From Bipolaris cookei (taxonomy: Eukaryota; Ascomycota; Dothideomycetes; Pleosporales; Pleosporaceae), in the NCBI GenBank assembly GCA_002286855.1, contig NRSV01000026.1, positions 10,553 through 74,552 on the forward strand: 64,000 nt of DNA, read 5' to 3'. The translations under genes and the position numbers were made by a program. The first letter of the stretch is position 1; every line of letters starts with the position of its first letter. The notes beneath the pieces were generated by a model. The model saw only the letters and a program-made list of their open reading frames with translations. It searched no databases and was not told where the DNA came from. Of this stretch, positions 17,946 through 28,600 are shown in pieces.

Positions 17946-20239
17946 TGTCATCTATCCCACCAGTAATTGCTGTTGTACTTTTACTGGTTGCTAGAGGGCG
18001 CTGATGCTGAGGTTTATACGTCTGCCAGAGTTGCTGGCATAACATGGGCTGGCATACATGGGCAAATATTTTTTTTGGAAAACAGGTTAAGCAGAAGTTA
18101 GCGTACCAATGTCATTTTCAGCCAATCAAACAGAGGTTGTCAATAACAAGATTTCTTCTGATTGGTAGAACTAAAGTTTGGTACGCTAACTTCTGCTTAA
18201 CCTGTTTTCCAAAAAAATATTTGCCTATGTATGGTTGCTGGAACCCAACGTTAGCCGTATTGAGCCACTCTAACTTGTCAGCCTAGCTGTTGTCACGGTA
18301 GTGCTTGTAGTATGGATAGAGACAGACAGCGGCGTAATAAGCTGGCGAGTTGTCAAGCTTATTGTAGTAATCGTTTGCCTTGCTCCAAGCAGCGCGCAAG
18401 TTGATGTAGATGTGGTTCTCAGGTGCGTCAGCGTAGTTGAAGTTGACTCGCTCTTATGGGCGCGTACAGGCTTCGAGTGCGTCAAGTAGATACTCAAAGA
18501 CAGGTATAACCTCATATATAGTACTAAAATTGCCTGCTTTGCCGCGCCCTTCTAGCCACTCAGTAGCAAATTTGAGAGACTCTAAGCAATCCTGGTACTG
18601 AGTTATTACTGCCCAATCAGCAGTACTAAGGCCAGTTGATCTCATCCAGGCTGGAGTGTCGGGCAGCTAGTTATTGAGCTGTGTTGCATGCCTATCGTCA
18701 AGAGCGACGCGGCTGATATGATGTTTTGGGTATGCGTTGTAGGCAGTCTGGAGTTGAGTAGCGCGTAGAAAAGCAGCGTAATACGAGTTCCAGCGAGTGA
18801 CCATAGGATTAACTGGTTCAAGTACTTGAAGATGCTCTCCAGTAGGTAACTCAGCGTTAGCGCCGCGCTGAAACTCTCGAAAAAGCTCGTACTGTTGCAG
18901 TGTTTTGATGCAGTTAATGACGTCAATCAATACGCCTAAAGGCCCTTGTCTACGCCACTCCTGTAAATACGATTCCCGTGTTGAGCTGCTTGGCAGCGTT
19001 GCTGTAGGCGTCTTTGTCTCTGCCAAATATGATGGCCTGGCCGATGAGATTGAGCGTATGAGAACCACAACGGAGGCGCCGATGAGTGGCATCAAAGTTG
19101 TACACGCGGCTGAGCGTGGCGATCGCGGTGTCATTGTTGGCGGCGTTATCGAGTACGAAGTAACCCAAATTATCGCAAGTAATGCCGTATACGTTGAGCG
19201 TTTTAATGATCGCAGTTGAGATAGCTTCGCCAGAACGAGCACCTGCGAGTTATGGTAGGTCGATAGGAAGGTCTCGTATTACTCCAGAGGTGTCAGCATA
19301 GTGAGCGACAATCCCAAAGATACCCCGCTTGCCGCCTTTTATTGACCATTCATCAAAGCTTTTGTGTATTTTACTTACAGCCTGTGACAAGGCGTATACA
19401 ACTTGGGGTTGTGACTGATGGAACAGGCGCATCGCGTAAGTGGTAACGCTCCGAGGACTTACCCATAGTGCTGCCTTTGCTCTAAATTCGCAAAGCTAAT
19501 CATCTCTAAACGAAACATTTGAGAGTGGCTCCATTGGCAAATTGTTATCGAGTAAGCAGAGGACTGCAGCTTGTCGGAAACGCTGTACATTAAAATTGCC
19601 CGTCGCGTTAGCAGCGCACTGAGAGACCTTAACACCACCCGCAAAAGCTTGCCACAGAGAGAGCTGTCCACTAGGCTGCTGGCGCTGTTGTGGGCCGTCT
19701 TTTGAATGCATATGGCCTCGTTTCTGCTGACTGAGATGGGACGCTGCAGCTGATGTAGCTCTTGTCACATCAAACATACCACTGCCTCCAGCGTCAATAA
19801 CCTTATGAGTATGGCAATACCTACACATAAACCACACTTTACTCGGGTTACTACACTTAACAACGCGATAGCCATGTTGAAATATCCAGCCTTTAACGCG
19901 TCGCTGGGTTACAAGAGGCTTCATGAAGCCTCTTAAACGTTGCCACTCAATCCTATCAAAGTCATCGCCATCTCTATCATCATGACTATCGCTACCACCA
20001 TTCCCAGCTTCAGTTGTAGCCGGCATACCAGACCGGCTGCCCTCAGTAGGCGTGACGATCTCTGCCTCTAGCTGCAACTCCTGAAATTGTGACTCAAACG
20101 TTGTAGCCTAGCTCGCGGCAGCTTGGACTTGATGGAGCGATAGTGATCGTTGGGATGGGCGCTGAGATAATAGCTCCGATGAGCATAGGCGTTTAGCAGG
20201 AGTGGTGCTAGAGGTAGAGGCTCGCGAGGGTTTGGTCAT
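17930..20239 (-). pseudogene. hAT transposase relic (hAT-2)
   Basis: The start codon is probably at 20239 (MTKPSRASTSSTTPAKR). Legible blocks: RRVKGWIFQHGYRVVKC, BED-like CRYCHTH...HLSQQKRGH, KSFDEWSIKGGKRGIFGIVA, LGYFVLDNAANNDTAIATL, RRLRCGSHTLNLIGQAI and VTRWNSYYAAFLRA. Defects: TAG at 20108-20110, stops near 19255 and 19495, a frame change near 18965, further stops near 18670 and 18460, and a MITE at 18057-18229. After the MITE the frame resumes (LWQTYKPQHQRP, GGIDDIIGAFIH) and then joins TPR sequence, so the dimerisation domain is lost. Different subfamily from hAT-1. Confidence 0.75.
18057..18229 (-). mobile_element. Foldback MITE, copy 2 (173 bp, TA duplication)
   Basis: Inverse-orientation relative of the MITE at 14414-14605: shared GGAAAACAGGTTAAGCAGAA inverted repeats and related core, flanked by TA (18055-18056, 18230-18231). 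It lies inside hAT-2 between GFQQ and LWQTYKP, so it is younger than hAT-2. Confidence 0.85.
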
Positions 20240-20555
20240 GTTAGGTAACTAAAACACTAGAAAATGTGTTAGGATAGGGGGCAAAGGCGATGTTAGAAGC
20301 GTTAAAACATTGTAATATAGATGTAACAAGTGTTGAGTAGATAAGGTTAGAGCGCGCTGACGAGTCTAGTACGAGTTAGGACAACACCCCTGCGCTAACT
20401 ACAGCACAATCAAGACAATCAATTCAACCAGTCTTTGCCTCTTAGATTGAATTGACACTAATCTTTAATAGTGACTGATTGGATTGATTGGATTGAGTTA
20501 ACTAATCAAGTCAATCAATTATGTCAATCGAGATTGCTTGTTGCGGACTTTGCTG
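20240..20555 (-). other. hAT-2 5' leader and terminal region
   Basis: Contains many GATTGATTGGATTGA / TCAATCAATT motifs in both orientations (20415-20530), typical hAT subterminal repeats. The outer end is probably at 20555 (reading inward, CAGCAAAGTCCGCAACAAGC). The other hAT-2 end is lost, so no TIR pair can be confirmed. Confidence 0.55.
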
Positions 20556-21275
20556 TTGTTGGTATGCAGAAATAGAGATGACCAAATCTTTTTCTTTTCT
20601 GGCAGAAGAAAGAGGGAGAGGGGGCGGATCTCGCATTATACCACATCATTTCTCTAACTGCTAGACGTTTTGCTCAAGAGAGAGAGAACGTTAGGAGTAA
20701 GATATGGTATGTGCATTCAATGCACACATACGCACACCCCTTGTCCAAAGACAACGGCCAAGGGGCATAAAGATCCTAACCCCTCAACCATTATTTATTT
20801 CGTTGGTGAAGAAGGCGAAGAAGAAGCAGTAAGATGTGTCGAATGGGGGTATCGATGCTTGCAATCCTTAGCAGCCCAAAAAAGGAAGAAGAAAGCTGGA
20901 TATGCTTCTTATTCGGCGGGCCCGTTCAAACTGTACATGTGCGGCCATATGGTCGTTATGCACAAAAGTGGAGGAATCGACAGATGTACATGGTTATATA
21001 AAATACCTTTTTTGAACCGTTCCTTGTTTTCAAAAAGTTTGAGGGTAGGAAGGGAAGGAGAAATGGATAGTTGTGTGCGGGACCAAGAACGGAAAAAGAC
21101 TAGACAAAATAAGGGCCGCACGCTATTTTTTGCTGCTTTGCTGTTTGCAATTCAAAGGAAAAGTAGTCAGTAGAGGACAAGGATTGCACGCAACTACCAT
21201 GTTGGGAATGATCCCTAATGGGAGATGCGGCATGAGGTTGCCATCTACGCATTATGGTATAGAGTGCCCCCATTC
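20556..21275. other. 3' flank of the zinc-finger gene; no gene supported
   Basis: Transition from transposon DNA to ordinary chromosome. The plus-strand open frame at 20670-21173 has no recognisable domain, starts with a Lys/Arg-rich low-complexity sequence and opposes the downstream flank of the next gene, so I do not call it. Confidence 0.5.
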
Positions 21276-24200
21276 TCACAAGTTGACAACACGCGTGTCA
21301 TCATTGAGAAATTGGCGGCGATATCGTGCAATCTCCTCGGCAATACCGTTTGGATCTTTGACGTTCTGCGAACGGAGCTCTTTAAGTACGTTGCGGAGAC
21401 CGTCGTTCCATCTTTGTCTCTCCTCGGACGTCTTGCCCGGGTTTGCTGTTCCCAGCTGGAGAAGCAGCTTGTCACCTGTATGGAAAGATCTAGTCAGTCT
21501 GCGTACAACTGAGGGGGAGAAAGCAAAGATCAATGGTAGAAACTCCTTTTGTTCGACAACGCACCAGTGATAGTCGCATCCCTGAAATGCTGATCGGGGC
21601 ATTCAGGGTCATTGCAGGCGCCACCTGCCGACTCGTATTGGCAGAATGGCTTTTCGGGATCTATCTGGTGACTAAACGTCAAAGACATGAAACCTCCAGA
21701 CACATCTTTTGAATAACCCGGATGATAGCGATAGGACTTGAACATTCGAAGCGGACTTTGGTATGGCTTGAATACGGCCAGCTCTTCTTCCTCCCCAAGC
21801 GTGGGAGCCTGTTCCATCTTAGTCAAGCTCTGTAAGGGAAGTTACAACATACAGGTTGCACATTGTCCACCACTGAGATTGTCTGTGGTTGCAACTCAGG
21901 TGCTAGATCGTCAGCAACATTGCTGTCCTGATGAGCCAAATTGTTCCCTGAGATAGTATTGTCAGCTTTAGAGTTAGATTCAGACTCTTCATCCGAGTCG
22001 GAGTCATCCGAGCTGTCATCGGACGATATAGCAATATCCATGGCACCATCGTCTGCTTCGGTCTGGCGTGATTGCGGGACACTCTCCGACGTAGCGGTCT
22101 CATTTTGAACATATGCCATATCTTGATCAGCTTCAGGTGGTTCGTAAGCTTCTTCATCTTCTGCGGACATATGTGATGTGGCTACAGAAGGCGCAACATT
22201 CGGCTGTGAGTCATGAGGTTCTTCTGTTGATGCATTCCCCACGGCTGCGTGTTCTTCTGGGTCATATTCTGGTTCGTATTCTTCCTCTTCCTCGCCGTCC
22301 TCTCCCTCGGAAACGGACATCTCGACTTCCCCTTCTGACGGAGAAGGTGCGGCAGATAGTTGAGTGACTGCTGGCGTACTGGTAACGTCTGTGTTGAAGC
22401 TGGCCGGTTGAATGGCAATATCCTTTTCAGCTGGGGGTGCAGGGCTGTAGAAATCTTCACCCATGTCCCTATCCGAAGCAATGACTGAGCTCTGCGACCT
22501 AGACACTCTAGTGTAGTCATCTTCTGCTATTTGAGCGGCGCCGTTTCCATTCGACATCGTTTCTGACCTTGGGTGTAGATCGATCTGATTCGTGCTGGCT
22601 TGGGGTTGGTGCTGAGCTTGGGATGTGCTCTGTCCAAGGCCTGGAAGAATGGCATGCTTTTGAAAAGGCTGACTTGAAGGCGGCTGTGAACTAGGGGCGC
22701 TGCTCTTCGGACCCGATGGCTCTAAAGATGATTGTATATTAAGAGAAGATGCTGCCATCGAGAACCGAGAGGCACGATCCGCATTTTGAGAGGAGGTATT
22801 GGGTTCTGGCGACTGCTCGCGCTCGATCTCGTGTTTCTTGGCACGGAGCTCTGCATGCGACATGCCCTCTGTATCGACACCGAGAAATTCCAATTCTTTT
22901 GTCAATTGTTCCTTGTCTCTTGCAATCTTGTTGTTAAGCGCCGTCAACTGCTCCAATTCCTTGGCCAATTCAGCCATTCTGCTCGTATTACTTGCAATCT
23001 CTGCGTCCAAAGTTGGCAATTTAGATTGAATTTCAGCGCGGCGGGAACGGGCAGTGTCTCTGCCGACAGTCGATGGGACTTTACTCGGAGTATGATTTTG
23101 AGGTGGTAAAACTGGCGTGGAAGGCTTCTGGATTGTAGGTGAGGATACTGTCGCAGCAGAAGCCAATCTGTCCCTTTCGCGTTTTTCAGCGAGCTTCCTC
23201 TTAAGTGTCTCTCGCATGGCAACAAGCTGTTTCTCTTTGTCTACCAATTCCTTCTCCCGAGCAAGGGTGCTAGGAGTTTGCGATCCAGGCGCGTTGTCAG
23301 CTGAGGTGGTAGGGAATGCCGGTCTGACAGGGATACCAGGTTTGCGCGGAAGTCCGGGAGGGGCTGGAGGTTCATCTTCGATGTCCATATCGCTGCCATT
23401 GGATTCATCATCGCTAACTTCTATTATCATGGAATCGTCTTCTTGATGAGCGTTGGCAGACTGGCCCAAGGGGCGTGTGTAGGGAGTGGTGGATTCCCGC
23501 GAAACTGATGCTTCATTCTTTAAAGTAGGCGGCTTCTGAGGCACAGAGGGTGAGGGTTGAGACGGAGTAGGGGCGGTGTTGTTGAAGACTGGGGTATGGT
23601 TCATGAACAGACCAGGAATCCCTGAAAAGGAAGGTGTATAACTTTGGCTTGTAGGTGTGGCCAAGCCACTTGGAGCTGGTTGCGCAACTTGGGCTTGTTG
23701 GGTTTGTTGCGAGGGAATAGACGCCTGTGTTGTATTGTTGCTGGCCCCATTTGGCGCCTTTTGTCGAGCCTTGATTGCCTCTAGTCGCTGCTTGATCAAT
23801 TCAGTATTCCGAGCCCTTTGCTCATCAGTTACAGGCGGCTTAGTGGTGGGTGTGGAGATTGGTTGGGGAGTCCTGGGCTTGGCCGGTGTTATCTGTTGCG
23901 ACGGACTTGTTGTCTTGGATGATGCAGCCTGTTTCGCTGCCTTTGCAGCTTGTAAACGTGCAATGTAATCTTTGCGATCACCTGGCGTGGTTGGCGATGC
24001 GGCGGCCTTGGTCGAGGGTGCGGAAATGGCGCTTGTTTTGAGCGTGGGTACAATCTTTTGTTGGGGAGCGGCTACTGGCTGGACAGCCGGTGCGCTCGAG
24101 GTAGTGCCATTTGGCTTGGGTGGCAGAATGGGAGCGGGCTCAGATGGTAGGTTCACGCTCTGGTACAAACCTCTCAGTAGTTCGGCATCAAGCTTCTCAT

Positions 24201-24983
24201 CCGCCAGAGTACGGTATGGGATGTTATTGCTGTGTAGAAGCTTTATGAATTGCCTCGCTGACTCGCGATCTTGCTGTAGTTTGTCGAGCAGCGTGGGTTG
24301 GTTTTCCAGTCGGTGCACTGCAGTCTTATTACTCTGGCTGCTATGTTGGACGGCAGAAGTGGGAGGGCGGCCGCCATTGACATGAACAGGCGGAGGCGGA
24401 TGAAATCCCATGCCACCTTCGCTCAGTTCACCATCTTCGCGGTCGCTGTCTATGGTTCCCTGTATACGTTCGTTGGTAGGTGGAGGCACAGTGGTGAGTG
24501 CAGGTGCAGGCGCAGGCGCAGGCGCAGGTGGTTGGTGTGGAGCGGGAGGATGTGGAGGTCGCTGTGGAAGTGACTGGGGGAAATGGGTAGGCGGCGGGAT
24601 ATTCTGCGGTGTCTGAGGAAGCGACGGCGGAGGAAAGCCCATGGTGGAAAAGGGCGGCGGGGGCAGGTTGGGCGGAGGGAAGGCGCCATTCTGGAAGAGA
24701 GCCCATATGTTGGCGTCGGGAGGTAGCTGCAGCGGCCAGGAGGCTGCGCATAGTGTAAGCAAGGCAGTGCGCAAATATTCTGATCAAAGGAAAGTGACTT
24801 ACGCGCCAGGAACGGGGGCTGCTGGGAGTTGTGCGCATGCGAGTTAAAGTTGATGCCAGGCAACTGCTGGAGCGGAGGAGCGCCGCGCTGCTCTTCTGGC
24901 GGCGCGCCTTGAGGCTGGGGGATCTGCGGGGGTGGGAAACCATTTTGGAAGCCGTAGAAGGGCTGCGAATAGTTGTTGGCCAT
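21276..24983 (-). CDS. Red1/ZFC3H1-like zinc-finger protein (RNA surveillance)
   Basis: Exons 24803-24983, 21853-24743, about 21565-21808 and 21276-21475; about 1171 residues. The N-terminus is Pro/Gln-rich, the centre is low complexity with a coiled coil (RMAELAKELEQLTALNNKIA), then there is an acidic Ser/Asp/Glu block. The diagnostic part is the C-terminal putative zinc finger FCQYESAGGACNDPECPDQH, the zf-C3H1 domain of fission-yeast Red1 and human ZFC3H1. Those proteins scaffold MTREC/PAXT, feeding unwanted nuclear RNA to the exosome. The intron between exons 2 and 3 is uncertain: GTATGT at 21852 with an acceptor at 21809 gives 44 nt, whereas the nearer TTACAG would give an implausible 23 nt. 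Shares a promoter region with the myosin gene. Confidence 0.75.
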
Positions 24984-25615
24984 GTTTGAGTGGAGTAGCA
25001 GTAGCAGCGAAAGACGGGAGCTCTACGCGTCTCTTAGCACGGCTGCTTGTAGCGCCAGCGCATGGGACGGCGAAGGTAATTGCAGACGGGCGAGAGAGGT
25101 GCGTTGGGCGGATGGGCGGAGTGAGTCGGGGCGGGTATTTATGGCGTGGCAGCGATGATGCATACGCTTGTATTGTAGGATAATGGAGTGTGAGGCGCCA
25201 ATGTTTCAATTTCGCGATGGCCTAAGGCCGGCACGTGATAAGAACTACCGTCCCACGGTGCGCGAGTCAGGCCCGCGCTTCCGCTCCACTGCTACTCGAT
25301 GTATTGTCGGCAGCATGTAGCGCGCGTGCATGTGGCGCACGTGTGGCGTCGAGTGTGGCAGGTTGCTAGGGGCAGGCGGCTATGGTTGTTTACCACGGGT
25401 TGCAGTGCATCATGCACCCACCCACCTGCACATCTGCCCTCCACCAAACTTCCCCAGAGGTAGGCCCCGTGCGTTGCTGTGCTTTGCCTGTGTCTTACAC
25501 TGTGTGCATTTCGGCATTCTGCTCCCTGCACTTGCATCTGCTGCTTTGCCTTCATACAATGTCCGGCACATAACGCTGTCGCACCCGCTGCTATACCACC
25601 GCCCACGCCTCCACC
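24984..25615. promoter_or_regulatory. Divergent promoter region, Red1-like gene / myosin gene
   Basis: 632 bp between two start codons, GC-rich near the Red1-like gene, with GCACGTGATA at about 25232 and pyrimidine-rich leader sequence before the myosin ATG. ORFs seen here on both strands look like chance frames. Confidence 0.55.
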
Positions 25616-28600
25616 ATGAGTGCGCCGGCGCCCAATGGCCGCCCATTCGCGCGCAATTCGCGCAACAGTCCTTTTGCCAGGAATGCATCAATAGCTGCAT
25701 CCGGCCAGAACCCCCCGAACCGCCCACATTCCGCCCTCATCTCGTCACCGCTTGCCGAAGCAGAACCCACCATGGGGCATTTACGCCATCGCTCCCTCAC
25801 AAACCTCACCTCCTCTACCATAGGTCGTAGCGACACTGCCCGCTCCCGCTCAAACTCAAATCGCAACAGCACGCCCGGAGGCACCTTTGCACCCCAATTC
25901 ATCTCCGAAGAAGAAAACGACGCCCCACGTCTTGGTGGAATCGTGGAGGGCGAGAACGACTTTTCTGGCAAGCGCTATGTCTGGCTTAGGGATCCAACCA
26001 CGGCCTTTGTCCGCGGTTGGGTCGTGGAGAACCTCCCCGAGGGAAGAATACTGGTGCAATGTGACAATGGCACCCAACAGGAGGTTGACGGCGACGCCAT
26101 TGACAAGGTCAATCCCGCCAAATTCGACAAGGCCGACGACATGGCAGAACTCACACATCTCAACGAGCCCTCGGTCATCCACAACCTACACATGCGTTAT
26201 CAAGCAGATCTTATATACGTACGTTCCGCTCGCCTTGCCAATTGCGCTACCATACTGAATTTTCCTAGACTTACTCCGGCTTGTTCTTGGTCACAGTCAA
26301 CCCCTACTGCCCACTACCCATTTACTCTAGAGAGTACATAAACATGTACCGTGGACGGAGTAGGGAAGAGACCAAGCCGCATATTTTTGCAATGGCCGAC
26401 CATGCCTTTCGAAATTTGATTGAGGAAGGCACAAACCAGAGTATTCTCGTAACGTAAGTTGATACGCTTCTTCAACCAACACCAGCTAATCGTTTATAGA
26501 GGAGAATCTGGTGCTGGTAAGACGGAGAACACCAAAAAGGTCATTCAGTATCTTGCTGCAGTCGCCAACTCAGACACCCCGCACACAAAGTCAGGAGGAC
26601 GTCAGCTCTCAAATTTGTCTGAGCAGATTCTACGTGCCAATCCAATTCTCGAAGCCTTTGGAAACGCGCAAACGGTGCGAAATAACAATTCGTCTCGTTT
26701 TGGAAAGTTTATCAGAATCGAGTTTTCACGGACCGGCCAGATTGCAGGCGCCTATATTGATTGGTATCTCTTGGAAAAGTCAAGAGTGGTACGGCTCAAC
26801 TCAAACGAGCGCAACTACCACGTCTTCTATCAGCTGCTGCGCGGTGCAGATAGCAAGATGAGGCAAGAATTTTTCCTGGAAAACAAGGATACCGAGGACT
26901 TTGACTACACCAAACACGGAAACGACGTTATTTCCGGTGTGTCGGATCCTGAGGAGTGGAATGCTCTAATTGAAGCCTTTCACGTCATGGGCTTCAGTGA
27001 ACAGGAGCAATCTACCATTCTCAAGACCGTTGCTGCAGTCCTTCATCTAGGAAATATTCGCGCTATAAAAGAGAGTCGGCGAGCAGATCAAGCGACCCTG
27101 AACCTTGCAGCTGAACAACAAGCTGAGATTGTTGCTCAGTTACTCGGCATCCCTGTCGAGGATTTCATCAAGGCGCTTCTGCACCCCCGAGTAAAGGCCG
27201 GCAGAGAGTGGGTTGAGAAGGTGCAAACACCAGAACAGGTCAACCTATCCATTGACGCGCTCGCCAAAGGTATCTACGAGCGTGGTTTCGGAGACCTTGT
27301 TGACCGCATTAATCGTCAGCTGGACCAGACAGGTGCTGGTGCAGATGATTCGCACTTCATTGGTGTCTTGGATATTGCTGGTTTCGAGATTTTCGACGAG
27401 AATAGCTTTGAACAGCTTTGCATCAACTACACAAACGAGAAACTTCAACAGTTCTTCAATCACCACATGTTCGTCCTGGAACAAGAAGAATACGCCCGAG
27501 AGCAGATAGAATGGAAGTTCATCGATTTTGGCCGTGATCTCCAACCTACTATCGACCTCATCGAGCTGTCAAATCCCATCGGAATCTTTTCCTGCCTAGA
27601 TGAGGATTGCGTTATGCCCAAAGCCACTGACAAGAGCTTTACAGAGAAGCTGCATTCTCTTTGGGATCGTAAGAGCACCAAGTACAAACGGTCACTTCTC
27701 ACCCAAGGTTTTGTTCTTACTCACTACGCTGCTGAAGTAGAGTACTCGACAGAAAACTGGCTAGAAAAGAACAAGGATCCGATCAATGACAACGTCACGC
27801 GCCTTTTGGCAGGCTCTTCGGATAAGCAGGTTGCGAATCTCTTCGCAGATTGCGCAGATCCTGACGATGACATGGGTGGAACCCGCAGCCGTGTGAAGAA
27901 AGGCCTCTTCCGAACAGTAGCCCAACGTCACAAAGAGCAACTGTCAACACTGATGACCCAGCTGCACTCAACACATCCTCACTTTGTTCGTTGTATTTTG
28001 CCGAACCACAAGAAGCGGCCGAAACAATTCAGTGCACCACTGGTGCTGGATCAACTGCGTTGTAATGGTGTATTGGAAGGAATCCGTATCGCACGTACTG
28101 GTTTCCCTAATCGACTGCCTTTTGTGGAATTCCGCCAAAGATACGAGGTCTTGTGCAAAGATCTTCCCAAGGGCTATGTTGAGGGTCAAGTAGCGGCAAA
28201 TATGATTCTTGATAAGCTCAACCTTGACCGTTCACTGTATCGCGTGGGTATCACCAAAGTCTTCTTCCGGGCTGGAGTCCTTGCCGAACTCGAAGACCAA
28301 CGCGATGCGCTTATCCGAGATATCATGATCCGCTTCCAGTCAGTTGCTCGTGGTTTTGTCCAACGTCGTCAGGCTCACAAGCGCCTTTATCGTGCCGAAG
28401 CTACGCGAATTATCCAGCGCAATTTCCAAGTCTACCTTGACATGCAGGCTAATCCATGGTGGAGGCTCTTCACCCGTATGAAACCTATGCTTGGAGCAAC
28501 ACGTCAGGCTGCCGAAGTCAAAAAGCGTGACGAAATGATTCAGCAGCTCGAAGCAAAGATGCAGCAAGAGGCCGCCGAAAAACAGCGGGTTGAAGACGAA

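Noticed and set aside
20670..21173. 167-codon plus-strand ORF between hAT-2 and the Red1-like gene
   Set aside because: No domain, Lys/Arg-rich low complexity, no splice or promoter support; likely overlaps the 3' UTR of the opposing gene.
22100..24950. Many plus-strand ORFs opposite the Red1-like gene
   Set aside because: Shadows of the minus-strand coding frame; no coherent domains.
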